The notes below the pieces were generated by a model that worked only from the letters and a program-made list of their open reading frames with translations, was not told the DNA's origin and made no database searches. A DNA stretch of 64,000 bases from Vulcanimicrobiota bacterium (lineage in GTDB: Bacteria; Vulcanimicrobiota; Vulcanimicrobiia; Vulcanimicrobiales; Vulcanimicrobiaceae), in contig DAIDHQ010000004.1 in the NCBI GenBank assembly GCA_027459645.1, forward strand, positions 1 through 64,000. The letters run 5' to 3'. This document shows positions 17,694 through 25,141 of the stretch, piece by piece. Made by a program: the position numbers and the translations under genes. How positions within the stretch are numbered: the stretch's first letter is position 1; every line of letters starts with the position of its first letter.

Positions 17694-17724
17694 ACGGTTT
17701 TCCTCCTCGAATGACAAGCGACCA

Positions 17725-18159
17725 ATGCGCGTGCTCGTCATACACGGACCGAACCTCAATCTACTGGGCGAGCGGCAGCCCGAGATTTACGGCCGGCAAA
17801 CACTCGGCGAAATCAACGATTTTATTACCGCCAGCGCGCGCGAAATGGGCGTAGAAGTCGACTGCGTGCAGCACAATGCCGAGGGGCCGATCATCGACGC
17901 GATTCATAACGCGCGCAACGTGTACGACGCGATCGTGATCAATCCGGGCGCGTACGCTCATTATTCCTATGCAATCGCTGATGCGCTCGCATCGGTGCCC
18001 GTGCCGGCGATCGAGGTGCATTTATCGAACATTGCCGCGCGCGAGACGCATCGCCGGACCAGCGTCACCGCTGCAGCGTGCAATGGCTCCATCAGCGGAT
18101 TTGGGCCGTTTTCTTACGTTCTCGCGGTGCGTGCCGCGCTCAAAACTCAAGGAAACTAG
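17725..18159 (+). CDS. aroQ: Type II 3-dehydroquinate dehydratase
   Basis: A 144-residue enzyme with the type II signature from the first residue: VLVIHGPNLNLLGERQPEIYG, with the catalytic Tyr in EIYG and Arg on the mobile loop. INPGAYAHYSYAIADAL and VHLSNIAARETHRRTSVTA contain the conserved Asn, His and Arg. It dehydrates 3-dehydroquinate to 3-dehydroshikimate in aromatic amino acid synthesis. No other shikimate gene is nearby. The HU gene follows after 60 bases on the same strand. Confidence 0.95.
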   Translation: MRVLVIHGPNLNLLGERQPEIYGRQTLGEINDFITASAREMGVEVDCVQHNAEGPIIDAIHNARNVYDAIVINPGAYAHYSYAIADALASVPVPAIEVHLSNIAARETHRRTSVTAAACNGSISGFGPFSYVLAVRAALKTQGN

Positions 18160-18186
18160 GGCGTCGGTCCGTATATCCCCCTTCCT

Positions 18187-18202
18187 GGCGGGTCGTCCCG
18201 CC
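18187..18202 (+). promoter_or_regulatory. Small hairpin just upstream of the HU ribosome binding site
   Basis: GGCGGG and CCCGCC around a TCGT loop form a six-pair hairpin that ends directly before the GAGAGGAG Shine-Dalgarno of the HU gene. It could be a processing or translation-control structure. Only the geometry supports this. Confidence 0.3.
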
Positions 18203-18219
18203 GAGAGGAGCCTAGGGCA

Positions 18220-18522
18220 TTGACGAAAGCGGACCTCGTGGACACCGTCGCGAGCGAAATCGAGCTCACGAAACGCCAAGCCGGACAGATCGTCGACTTG
18301 ATCCTTGACGAGATTAAGACGGCACTTCAAAAAGGGGATCGCGTCGCACTCACACCGTTCGGTAGTTTCGTCGTAAGGAGCCGTAAGGCACGCGAAGGGC
18401 GCAATCCCAAAACCGGGGAGAAGATCAAGATCGCCGCGCGCAAGGTTCCGGCATTCGTCGCAGGGCGCTCGTTACGCGAAGCCGTCAATGGCGCCGCGCG
18501 GAAGAAGAAGAAAGCCCGCTGA
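18220..18522 (+). CDS. hupB: HU family nucleoid-associated DNA-binding protein
   Basis: A 100-residue protein starting at TTG, with GAGAGGAG ten bases upstream. It has the whole HU fold: MTKADLVDTVASEIELTKRQ, the DNA-bending arm signature GRNPKTGEKIKIAARKVPAF, and a short lysine-rich tail (ARKKKKAR). HU binds and bends DNA with little sequence specificity. The tRNA-Pro used as an integration target lies 44 bases downstream. Confidence 0.95.
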   Translation: MTKADLVDTVASEIELTKRQAGQIVDLILDEIKTALQKGDRVALTPFGSFVVRSRKAREGRNPKTGEKIKIAARKVPAFVAGRSLREAVNGAARKKKKAR

Positions 18523-18566
18523 CAGGAAAAACCCCAGCCTCTTGGTATATCGCACCTCCGGCAGAA

Positions 18567-18641
18567 CGGGCTGTAGCGCAGCTTGGTTAGCGCGCTTGAC
18601 TGGGGGTCAAGAGGTCGCTGGTTCGAATCCAGTCAGCCCGA
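18567..18641 (+). tRNA. tRNA-Pro (GGG anticodon)
   Basis: A cloverleaf can be drawn: the acceptor CGGGCTG pairs with CAGCCCG; the anticodon stem is CTTGA/TCAAG with loop CTGGGGG, giving anticodon GGG; the T arm is CTGGTTCGAATCCAG; the discriminator is A. The CCA end is not encoded. Its 3' part is the integration site of the element that follows, and integration keeps the gene intact. Confidence 0.95.
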
Positions 18642-18645
18642 TAGT
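18600..18645 (+). repeat. attL: 46-bp direct repeat with the tRNA-Pro 3' half
   Basis: The 46 bases from the anticodon loop through the tRNA 3' end plus ATAGT recur perfectly at 31005-31050. A perfect repeat of a tRNA 3' half flanking an integrase-bearing segment is the mark of site-specific integration, so this is the tRNA-proximal attachment site. Confidence 0.93.
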
Positions 18646-18682
18646 AAAAAAGCCGCGAAATCGAGTGTTTCGCGGCTTTTTG
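18646..18682 (+). terminator. Rho-independent terminator after tRNA-Pro
   Basis: AAAAAGCCGCGAAA pairs with TTTCGCGGCTTTTT around a short loop and ends in a T run. It works for the tRNA transcript, is near-symmetrical, and now lies on the element side of the left repeat. Confidence 0.8.
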
Positions 18683-18702
18683 TTTAAGTCTATTCTCGGT
18701 TG

Positions 18703-18725
18703 TGTCCCAATTTGTAGCCCAATTG
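18703..18725. promoter_or_regulatory. Candidate integrase arm-type sites, left end
   Basis: Two copies of CCCAATT (18706-18712 and 18718-18724), in GTGTCCCAATTTG and GTAGCCCAATTG, sit 60-80 bases inside the left repeat. The same two motifs occur inside the right end. Paired motifs near both ends are expected for arm-binding sites of lambda-type integrases. Confidence 0.45.
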
Positions 18726-18745
18726 CTTGAGAGAGGGTGTTCGTA

Positions 18746-18961
18746 GTGCATTACTTTGTAGTCGTAAATGGATTCGGGGCGATCGAGGTTTCCGAGGTCG
18801 AGTGGACGCGGGTCGAGGCGCTTTTCCGCGACGGATCGGATGGGTGGGTGAAGCTAACGCCGGCAGAGGGCGTCGATACTTACCTCATTCGCGCCAACCA
18901 TATCATCGGGCTGACGTCCTCCCCGCAGAAGAAGCGAAGCGCCTTCGCCGCCGCGATCTAA
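18746..18961 (+). CDS. Small hypothetical protein at the element left end
   Basis: A 71-residue protein. I use GTG 18746 because GAGAGAGGG lies about eight bases upstream; another GTG nine bases earlier is possible. The sequence (HYFVVVNGFGAIEVSEVEW, then VDTYLIRANHIIGL) alternates hydrophobic and polar residues and looks like a small all-beta protein. No family recognised. It is the only rightward gene at this end and converges on the integrase with a four-base overlap. The corresponding position is empty in the decayed sister element outside the right repeat. Confidence 0.55.
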   Translation: MHYFVVVNGFGAIEVSEVEWTRVEALFRDGSDGWVKLTPAEGVDTYLIRANHIIGLTSSPQKKRSAFAAAI

Positions 18962-20169
18962 GCGCCTGAGGCTCGGATTTCGCTAAAGAGGGCGTCGACG
19001 CGATCGGCCGCTTCTCTTTGCATCGAGGGCATAACGTGGCTGTAGGTGTCCATCGTAACGGCTATGCTCGCGTGGCCGAGTCGTTCTTGCACGACCTTCG
19101 GCTGGACGCCTAATTCGAGCATCATGGTCGCGGCGGTGTGCCGCAGATCGTGAAAGCGAATCGCGGGGAAGCGGTCCGCTAGGCGTCCCGCTTTCGCTGC
19201 TTCCTCATCGACCTTCGCCTGAATGCTCCGCAGCATCGGTTCGAACGATCGCCGGATAAAGTTCCGGGGACAGATCGGGCTTGCTGCCTCGCTGGGGAAT
19301 ATCCAGGGCGCCATGCGGTTCTCGGCCATTAGGCGCGCCCTATGCTCGCGTAACGCTCGGACGGCAACGCTCGGAAGGTCGATGCGCCGGCGTCCCTTGG
19401 CGGTTTTGGTATCCGCGACGATAGGCTTCCCGTGAAGCGTAACGATTGAGCGCACGACGGAAAGCGCGCATTTGTCAAAATCGACGTCGGCCCATTGCAA
19501 GCCGAGCAGTTCGCCACGCCGAAGGCCGCACGTTAGGGCCAAGACGTACAGTGCATAGAAGCGCGTCGTCGCGGCCTCCTGAAGAAGAAGCGCGACCTGT
19601 TCCCGATTCAAGGTCAGCATTTCGCCGCGCGCGGATCTCGGCTTGTCCACGATACTTGCAACATTCCGGGGAACGAGGTCCCACTTAACCGCCTGGTCGA
19701 GTGCGGACGAGAGCGTAGTGAGGACCAACGCCTGCGTTCGCTCCGACTTGCCGTCGCGTTGCATGGTGGACAGAATGCCCTGAACGTCCTGCGCTGTTAG
19801 CGCGTCGAGCCGACGTGCGCCTATCGTCTCGAAAATATGGTTCTTCGCAAGGCTCCGATACAGTTCCAGCGTCGTGGGACGCACCCGTGCGGCCATAACG
19901 TCGTCAAGCCATCGTTGCACGAACGCCGAAACCGTTGTGCGCTCTCTGCTTGGCACAATTCCCCGCGAAGCGTCCGCGTTTAGCCGCGCGATCTTCGTCG
20001 CAAGCTCGGCACGCGTTTTCGCATACAGCGTGATTCTCCGAGCCTTTCCCGTTTTCGGGTCAAGCCCGAGGGAGACTCGACCGCGCCACCGCTCGACGAT
20101 CGTTCCGTCTTTTCTGGCGCGTCGTATTTTGTCGATCGCGCCGTCTCCATTACTACGCCGCGCCTTCAT
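18958..20169 (-). CDS. int: Tyrosine recombinase (phage-type integrase)
   Basis: A 403-residue integrase. I start it at the ATG overlapping the upstream stop (ATGA). An N-terminal arm-binding domain (VERWRGRVSLGLDPKTGKARR), a core-binding SAM-like domain (VSAFVQRWLDDVM) and a catalytic domain are present. Active-site residues are visible: Arg217 (CGLRRGELLG), His340 and Arg343 (FHDLRHTAATMM), His366 (RLGHAS) and Tyr376 (DTYSHV). It should recombine the tRNA-Pro site with the circular element. It is the last gene of the leftward operon, an unusual place because integrase expression then depends on the operon promoter at 25284. Confidence 0.95.
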   Translation of the reverse strand: MKARRSNGDGAIDKIRRARKDGTIVERWRGRVSLGLDPKTGKARRITLYAKTRAELATKIARLNADASRGIVPSRERTTVSAFVQRWLDDVMAARVRPTTLELYRSLAKNHIFETIGARRLDALTAQDVQGILSTMQRDGKSERTQALVLTTLSSALDQAVKWDLVPRNVASIVDKPRSARGEMLTLNREQVALLLQEAATTRFYALYVLALTCGLRRGELLGLQWADVDFDKCALSVVRSIVTLHGKPIVADTKTAKGRRRIDLPSVAVRALREHRARLMAENRMAPWIFPSEAASPICPRNFIRRSFEPMLRSIQAKVDEEAAKAGRLADRFPAIRFHDLRHTAATMMLELGVQPKVVQERLGHASIAVTMDTYSHVMPSMQREAADRVDALFSEIRASGA

Positions 20170-20834
20170 TTGGCGGCTCCCTCCGTGCATTTAGGGACGG
20201 CTGTGGGCCACGCGTTGGTCGGGGTATGTGAGAGACGCCACTCGATATTGCTATCGACCTGTTCCATCGCTCCTCCACCGGTTGCGAACGTGGCGGCAAG
20301 CGTATGCGGCCATGCCACGCAATGCTCGTCGGACGCGTCACCGGACGTTGCGTGCGCTACCACGCGGTATGCTACCGTACTGTCGGGCGCAAATAAGCTT
20401 GGCGACGCTGAGAAGTGGTTAAAGACCAGAACCTTGGTAGTCGAGGCTCCGCCAGGGAGCATAAAGGGCGCAAAGTCGGCCTTTATAAACGGAGTGGTAG
20501 CACCTTTTGAGGTGGGATCGTGAAGGAATGCCTCGATGGAGTCTGCCCTAATTGAGAACCACGCAGTATACGTTGCTACATGACTGCCGGCGGTTTCTTT
20601 AAGCATTACATCGGTTATCGTTGTGGCTTGGGCGCCATCGTTTGAGAATGTAACAGGAACGATAATATGGTCGCCTCCTCGGGTGCTGGCCGCGACCGTT
20701 GCAAAACTGACGCTAAGTTGCGCGGGGCGAGCAGTCCACCATAACGTCAAGAACGAAATTAAGAGTGATACGACCGCGAAAAGGGTGCTTAAGGTCCATA
20801 CGCTTTCCCTATGTAGGCTTCGCTTCTGACTCAT
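20166..20834 (-). CDS. Membrane-anchored hypothetical protein
   Basis: A 222-residue protein starting MSQKRSLHRESVW at an ATG overlapping the upstream stop (ATGA). One transmembrane segment near residues 15-36 (LFAVVSLLISFLTLWW) is followed by a probably extracytoplasmic beta-rich domain (QLSVSFATVAAST, IIVPVTFSNDGAQATTITDV) that resembles an immunoglobulin-like sandwich, with two cysteines in the last 70 residues. No named family recognised. A cell-surface role is inferred only from topology. Confidence 0.6.
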   Translation of the reverse strand: MSQKRSLHRESVWTLSTLFAVVSLLISFLTLWWTARPAQLSVSFATVAASTRGGDHIIVPVTFSNDGAQATTITDVMLKETAGSHVATYTAWFSIRADSIEAFLHDPTSKGATTPFIKADFAPFMLPGGASTTKVLVFNHFSASPSLFAPDSTVAYRVVAHATSGDASDEHCVAWPHTLAATFATGGGAMEQVDSNIEWRLSHTPTNAWPTAVPKCTEGAAK

Positions 20835-21310
20835 TTCCCACCAAACCCCCGAAAAATCGCGCGTCCCGCATTCCCAAACGCGCGCCAAAAAACGTGCTGC
20901 GCTCCGCGTCTGACGATCTTCTCGGGATTCCCGGAAGCGACGGCTTCGGCGTCACCAAGAATACTGCCGGCGCGATACAACCCGCCACGAATAGAACCGG
21001 TCGACGCTACGCCGGCAGCGACTGCGCCAAGCGCGGCAACCTGCGGGATAGCGTTGCCGGAACTGAACCACGCGTCGGCTAGAACGTCCGCGGCAGCGTC
21101 GAGCGCCGTGTTTTCAATCGGCGTTACGTTCTTCTGCATCACGGCGATAACGTCGAGGTTGCGCTCCTTGCATACCACGCCGACCTCCGCGCCGAGTTCC
21201 GCCGTCTTTGCGATCGCCGCAGTAAGCGCTGCGCGTAGGGTCGCCGCAACGTGCGGATCGAGCTTCGCAAACACGCCCGCGGCTCGCGAACCGTCACTCG
21301 TTGGAATCAT
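20831..21310 (-). CDS. Hypothetical element protein with Gly/Ala-rich helical segment
   Basis: A 159-residue protein. The N-terminal 55 residues look helical and soluble (VAATLRAALTAAIAKTAELGAEV). The centre has a Gly/Ala-rich hydrophobic stretch (IPQVAALGAVAAGVASTGSIRGGLY) that could insert in a membrane, and the end is basic and aromatic (FWRAFGNAGRAIFRGFGG). No family recognised. The gene is joined by ATGA overlaps to both neighbours. A decayed piece of a homologue lies at 31527-31630 with nearly the same central peptide, so the gene is a recurring part of this element family. Confidence 0.6.
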   Translation of the reverse strand: MIPTSDGSRAAGVFAKLDPHVAATLRAALTAAIAKTAELGAEVGVVCKERNLDVIAVMQKNVTPIENTALDAAADVLADAWFSSGNAIPQVAALGAVAAGVASTGSIRGGLYRAGSILGDAEAVASGNPEKIVRRGAQHVFWRAFGNAGRAIFRGFGGK

Positions 21311-22227
21311 AGGGCACTCACTTTCCGGCGCTGCTCCATCTCCGCGGAAAGCCGCGCCTCTGCTTCGCGGTCGGCCTCGGTGGTGTTAGGCATTGCCGCG
21401 ATACCGTAGTCGCGCGTCTCCGCCTTGTTCGTGCCCGAAGCTGTCGCGTGCTGCGTCGTAAGGGCTTTGAGGATATTTCCGTCCATCATCATGGCCGGCA
21501 TCCCCGGCATGTATGCCGTACCGTCGCGCGGGTCAAGGTGAACGATCGGGACTCCCGTCGCTGCTTTGAGGCTTAGACCGGCCTCCCTGGCGCGAGAGCA
21601 GAATTCGTAATCTTCGCCGTGATCGGCGCGAAGCGTGAACGGATCGGGGCCGACCTTTTGAAGCGCACTTGCGCGCATGAGCACGAAGTGAAATCCCGCA
21701 GTCTCAATCGGGACGACCTGCCCAAATTGATAGTCGATACCTAAGCGCAGATAGCTTTCGGAATCGCTCGCGTCTCGATATGCAAACGGCGGCGCATAGG
21801 GCGTGCGCGCCCCGAACATGGCAAAGACGATATCGGCGGTGCGATCTTGGTGCATGCCGTTCATAAGCGCCTCGACCGTTCCAGGTTGCCACCATGCGTC
21901 GTCGTCAACCCACAGGACGTACCACTCGCGCGGTACGAACGACAGAGGGTTCGCGTCTATCGCTTCGAGCGCCAATCGTGCAAGCTGATTACGCGCCTCG
22001 ACTACGGGCCTTCGCGCCACCATGCACGAGAGGTGTTCGATACCCTGGAGATTCATCCGAAGCGCAAGCTCCGTCTCGAACGTGATTTGTCCGCGCGTCG
22101 GCATGCAGACGATTAGCGCGTCCTGGTCCCGGCGTGGCTTGCGCTGCACCGCCTCTTTCGTAAGGCAGCAAACCTTGTATTTGCGCCCACTACCGCACGG
22201 GCAGGGCGCATTGCGACTGACGTTCAT
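21307..22227 (-). CDS. SEC-C zinc motif fused to GT-A glycosyltransferase-like domain (copy 1)
   Basis: A 306-residue protein. The N-terminus NAPCPCGSGRKYKVCC is a textbook SEC-C zinc-binding motif. After a short linker, a Rossmann-like GT-A domain follows: IVCMPTRGQITFETE, RRPVVEARNQLA, and WYVLWVDDDAWWQPGTVEAL, where DDD fits the nucleotide-sugar/metal DxD motif; then FHFVLMRASALQKVGPDPF and HGEDYEFCSRAREAGL, the acceptor-side ED pair of family-2-like transferases. It may glycosylate a host or phage component, but no acceptor is known. The fusion and its paralogue at 22400 are unusual cargo. ATGA overlaps join it to a 20-codon ORF upstream and the 159-residue gene downstream. Confidence 0.8.
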   Translation of the reverse strand: MNVSRNAPCPCGSGRKYKVCCLTKEAVQRKPRRDQDALIVCMPTRGQITFETELALRMNLQGIEHLSCMVARRPVVEARNQLARLALEAIDANPLSFVPREWYVLWVDDDAWWQPGTVEALMNGMHQDRTADIVFAMFGARTPYAPPFAYRDASDSESYLRLGIDYQFGQVVPIETAGFHFVLMRASALQKVGPDPFTLRADHGEDYEFCSRAREAGLSLKAATGVPIVHLDPRDGTAYMPGMPAMMMDGNILKALTTQHATASGTNKAETRDYGIAAMPNTTEADREAEARLSAEMEQRRKVSAL

Positions 22228-22286
22228 TTCGTATATCCCAAGGGTGTCTCAATTTCGGCGCCCTGTGATACTGTAGGATTTGCCAT
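22224..22286 (-). CDS. 20-residue leader ORF, remnant of a duplicated gene start
   Basis: ATG at 22286 is preceded by an AAGAAAGG-type ribosome site and runs 20 codons (MANPTVSQGAEIETPLGYTK) to a TGA overlapping the start of the SEC-C gene (ATGA). The first seven codons and the upstream bases resemble the start of the 253-residue gene at 24161 (MANSSVS). The simplest reading is a truncated duplicate of that gene, kept as a translational leader. Confidence 0.45.
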   Translation of the reverse strand: MANPTVSQGAEIETPLGYTK

Positions 22287-22399
22287 AGGAAACCAGCCTT
22301 TCTTGTGGCTGAGGCCGCTCGCGTCTAGACACCGGCGCGGGTGGCCGTTTGAGTTAGTGGGACTATTCGGGGTAGGAGTAGGCGCGACTCTGCTAGCGG

Positions 22400-23410
22400 T
22401 CATCCGCGGAGCCTCTCGACCCGGCGCTCTTTTTGCATGGCAGACTTTCTGAATTTCTCAATCGCGCGAGGGCCAACGACGTCCCGGATCATGTCCGCAA
22501 GAGGCGGCGGCTTCCCGAAAATGCCTTCATAGAGGACGACAAACCGTCGTAGCTTTTCAAGATGTAGGCGTATCGCCTCGGCCGTTTGAAACTCGCGCGT
22601 CACGGCGGTTTCAATATCCCGCCCGTATACTCTGGGGACGGGAACCGGAAATATCCCCGACGCGGGCGCATCTTCAGCCGGCGCAATCTTACCTTTCGTA
22701 ATTCTTTGGACCGGTTCAAAGGGCAGGTACGCGAGGCCCGTGTCCGTATCGACATGCGCTACTTTTACGCGCTGAGCTACGGCGAGCTCTCCGCCAATCG
22801 CGCGAATCCGAGCGCAAAAGATGTGATCTTCGTATTGGCCATCCTTCTCAATGGAGAACGGCTTAGGCCCAAGCTTATCGAGTAACGAGAGCCTGTGAAT
22901 CCGAAAGTGACCGCCGCAGCTTATGATCCTGAGCAGATCGCACCCGTGCGCGCACGCCCGGTAGTCGGAGTCGCGTAAAAGTTCATTAAACTCCAGGATT
23001 GGTCCCAAATTCGCAACCCGAGCTGAATAAAGGCCCGCTATCAGGTCGATATCGGCGTGCTTTATAGCGAGATCCAGAATATCTTTAACGGCTCCGCGCG
23101 GCCACCATGCGTCGTCATCGACCCAAAGGACGAACCATTCATGGTCAGCATCGAGCGCGCCGGATTCGCGATCGCGAAGGATCTGCTCGCACAATTCATT
23201 GCGCGCCTCTACGACGGGCTTGCCAACCACACGATACGTTCGCTTCGGTAATCCGTCAAAGTGGTAGCGCAAGGCGTAGGCGGTTTCCCGCGAGAGGCCG
23301 CTGCGCGTAGGCGTTGCGACCGCGATCGCCGGAGGCTTCGCGCGGCCACAGCACTTTTTATACTTGACGCCGCTGCCGCATCGGCAAGGCCCGTTGCGGC
23401 TAGTGTTCAT
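22400..23410 (-). CDS. SEC-C zinc motif fused to GT-A glycosyltransferase-like domain (copy 2)
   Basis: A 336-residue paralogue of the gene at 21307. I chose the ATG giving MNTSRNGPCRCGSGVKYKKCC, since this SEC-C motif matches the other copy; the longer frame lies inside the upstream gene. The GT-A part has PVVEARNELCEQIL, HEWFVLWVDDDAWWPRGAV, GGHFRIHRLSLLDKLGPKPF and QYEDHIFCARIRAIGG. Compared with copy 1, the C-terminus is about 50 residues longer, with a helical basic tail (FRKSAMQKERRVERL). The divergence between copies suggests different acceptors or donors. The start overlaps the 253-residue gene by 11 bases. About 110 bases without a clear feature separate its stop from the leader ORF. 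Confidence 0.8.
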   Translation of the reverse strand: MNTSRNGPCRCGSGVKYKKCCGRAKPPAIAVATPTRSGLSRETAYALRYHFDGLPKRTYRVVGKPVVEARNELCEQILRDRESGALDADHEWFVLWVDDDAWWPRGAVKDILDLAIKHADIDLIAGLYSARVANLGPILEFNELLRDSDYRACAHGCDLLRIISCGGHFRIHRLSLLDKLGPKPFSIEKDGQYEDHIFCARIRAIGGELAVAQRVKVAHVDTDTGLAYLPFEPVQRITKGKIAPAEDAPASGIFPVPVPRVYGRDIETAVTREFQTAEAIRLHLEKLRRFVVLYEGIFGKPPPLADMIRDVVGPRAIEKFRKSAMQKERRVERLRG

Positions 23411-24161
23411 CTGCTGTTCCCGCGTCAACGTCGCGCTGCGCTTGCTCGAGGTATTCGCGGTTCTGACGCGCCTTATATTGCGCGTTCTGCTCGTCAAGCT
23501 GCCTATTAGCAAGGGCGAGCGCCGCGCTGAGGTCGCCGGCCAGCTTCACACCATAGCCGGGGCAAAGACCCCTGAGGGTACTCACCGGGAACAGGTCCTC
23601 GGCAAGGATGCGCGCGATGATCGCTTCACGCAGCTTTCGCTCCCGTTCGGTTAGCGGTTCGCGCATCCAATCTATAGCGTGACCACTTGCAGAGCGCACG
23701 ATCGCCTCGGCTGCGATAATCGGGTCGTTACTCATGCTTGCGTCATCCGTTGCAGGTGTTCTGGCCGGCGTGCTGGCTTTGGTGCCCTCCGTCTCGCGCC
23801 AATTGCTCGCGTAGGGCGCCGGTGATTCGCCTTCGATGCATTCAAACAAGAAGTTCGACCGATCAAGGAACCTCACGTCTCTGCTCGCACTATAAAGCTC
23901 GTCCTGAACGCCGAAAAGCGCGACGAGCCACCTCTGAGCCGGTTCCATAACCCGAAGCCGGTGCAGTCGCTTCCTATCACGCAGGGCCGCAAGGTCCGTT
24001 AGTTCCTCGGCCATCTTCCGCGACTCACGCGCGATCTTCTCGCACGACTCTGCCTCGCGAATGAGATCGCGAACAATACGCTTTCGGTTCGCCTCTTGAA
24101 TCCGCAACGAGTCGACGAACGGAGGCAAGTAGTGGCGCCGTGATACACTCGAATTTGCCAT
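23400..24161 (-). CDS. Hypothetical helical protein
   Basis: A 253-residue protein. The first 70 residues are strongly charged and helical (ESCEKIARESRKMAEELTDLAALRDRKRLHRL), probably a coiled coil. The centre is Ser/Thr/Pro-rich and low complexity (TEGTKASTPARTPATDDAS). The last 100 residues are again helical (TERERKLREAIIARILAEDLFP, ALALANRQLDEQNAQ). No known domain recognised. It follows the bS21-like gene after a 70-base gap holding a GC hairpin and precedes the SEC-C/GT copy 2 gene with an 11-base overlap. Scaffold-like composition is suggestive only. Confidence 0.55.
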   Translation of the reverse strand: MANSSVSRRHYLPPFVDSLRIQEANRKRIVRDLIREAESCEKIARESRKMAEELTDLAALRDRKRLHRLRVMEPAQRWLVALFGVQDELYSASRDVRFLDRSNFLFECIEGESPAPYASNWRETEGTKASTPARTPATDDASMSNDPIIAAEAIVRSASGHAIDWMREPLTERERKLREAIIARILAEDLFPVSTLRGLCPGYGVKLAGDLSAALALANRQLDEQNAQYKARQNREYLEQAQRDVDAGTADEH

Positions 24162-24186
24162 GAGAGATCGTTCCTTTCGTGGTCAT

Positions 24187-24215
24187 GCCTCGGGGCGTTC
24201 GTGCGCCGCCGAGGC
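24187..24215 (-). promoter_or_regulatory. GC-rich hairpin between the bS21-like gene and the next gene
   Basis: GCCTCGG (24187-24193) pairs with CCGAGGC (24209-24215), with extra GC pairs inside. On the leftward transcript no U run follows, so it is more likely an mRNA stability or processing structure than a terminator; on the plus strand it is followed by T-rich sequence. Confidence 0.35.
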
Positions 24216-24231
24216 GTCTTTGTGTTTTGTG

Positions 24232-24420
24232 TTACGCGGCTTTAGCCAATCGCTTGCGTGCCTGGCGCGCTTTGCGGCGCCGCCGTTCTCCGCGCGGGAT
24301 GAAACACTCGTGCCGCGCGAATTCACCTCGCGGGGTCTTTTCGAGATTCCGTCTGAACCGTTGGAGCGCCGATTCGATCGGCTCGCCCGGTGCGACGTAA
24401 ACCATGCGTCGGTCGTTCAT
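24232..24420 (-). CDS. Ribosomal protein bS21 homologue carried by the mobile element
   Basis: A 62-residue basic protein. After MNDRRM, the run VYVAPGEPIESALQRFRRN, then LEKTPRGEFARHECFIPRGE and a K/R-rich tail (RRRRKARQARKRLAKAA) align with bS21: the EP..ALRRFKR..E core, an R.REFYEKP-like site and a basic helix. bS21 sits near the anti-Shine-Dalgarno of 16S rRNA and assists initiation. Phages are known to encode bS21 homologues that may bias host ribosomes. The start overlaps the serine recombinase stop (ATGA). Exchange for host bS21 is inference. Confidence 0.8.
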   Translation of the reverse strand: MNDRRMVYVAPGEPIESALQRFRRNLEKTPRGEFARHECFIPRGERRRRKARQARKRLAKAA

Positions 24421-25139
24421 GCGTTGCTGCCTTCTTGTGCCATTTTGGAGTTCAGGACCGCGGAGATAGAGCCGGCAGTCCACTTGGTAGCGCGGTGAGG
24501 ACGAACGCCGCGCGCGTCGAGCATCTCAGCGATCGCGCGGTACGTGTGACCGCTCGCGCGCATCGTTTGCATTTCGGCCAGCGCTTCGAGTTCATCGGGA
24601 ACCGCGACGAGCGCGTCGTTCTCGTAGGCGTAGCCGAACGGCGGAAATTTTGAGTAGCGCTTGCCGCTGCGGCGACGGAATCCGAGAACGTCGCTGGTGC
24701 GTTCGGAGATCCGGCCGCGTTCGAATTCCGCGAACGTGCCGAGCAGATGCACGACCATGCGGCCAACCGCGCTCGACGTATCGAGCGACTCGGACGCTGA
24801 GAGTAGCGCCGTGTTGGTCTGCTGGCAGAGGTCGAGCAGTTCCAGAATGTCGCGAAGGTTGCGGCTGAGCCGGTCGAGCTTAGTAACGTACACCGCGGCG
24901 ACCTCGCGGCGTTTGATCTTGCCGAGAAGCTCCATCATCGCGGGTCGCTCGAGGTTTGACCCCGAGAAGCCATCATCGACGAGGTACGCATCGACCGGGT
25001 GAAAATCACGGCTGACTTGCGCGAATAGCTCGATACGTGCGCGCTGAGCGTCTATCGAGAAGCCCGCTTGCGCCTGCTCAGAGGTCGATACCCGGACGTA
25101 TCCGACAATCATGCGCGGCGCCACAGATCGCTTGGCCAC
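24417..25139 (-). CDS. Serine recombinase (resolvase/invertase family)
   Basis: A 240-residue protein starting at GTG 25139, which comes two bases after the stop of a 33-residue ORF; ATG at 25112 is the alternative. The catalytic domain begins MIVGYVRVSTSEQ with nucleophile Ser18 (first Ser of RVSTSEQ), then DDGFSGSNLERPAM, YVTKLDRLSRNLRDIL (conserved Arg pair) and LLGTFAEFERGRISERT. It ends in a short recombinase-type DNA-binding part (PPFGYAYEND, GHTYRAIAEMLDARGVRPHR). It is much smaller than large serine integrases. A second recombinase beside a tyrosine integrase may invert or resolve DNA; no inverted target sites were found. Confidence 0.9.
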   Translation of the reverse strand: MAKRSVAPRMIVGYVRVSTSEQAQAGFSIDAQRARIELFAQVSRDFHPVDAYLVDDGFSGSNLERPAMMELLGKIKRREVAAVYVTKLDRLSRNLRDILELLDLCQQTNTALLSASESLDTSSAVGRMVVHLLGTFAEFERGRISERTSDVLGFRRRSGKRYSKFPPFGYAYENDALVAVPDELEALAEMQTMRASGHTYRAIAEMLDARGVRPHRATKWTAGSISAVLNSKMAQEGSNA

Positions 25140-25141
25140 GA

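Noticed and set aside
18488-18730. An 80-codon frame running through the tRNA-Pro gene
   Set aside because: It translates the tRNA (GGQEVAGSNPVSP is the usual artefact of tRNA sequence) and has no other support. The same artefact recurs at 30824-31099 through the right repeat.
21307-23410. SecA or a SecA paralogue because of the SEC-C motif
   Set aside because: There are no helicase motor motifs; the remainder is GT-A-like and only about 300 residues long.
24187-24230. Terminator for the leftward operon between the bS21-like and 253-residue genes
   Set aside because: The T-rich stretch is on the wrong side for leftward transcription, so I list it only as a hairpin.
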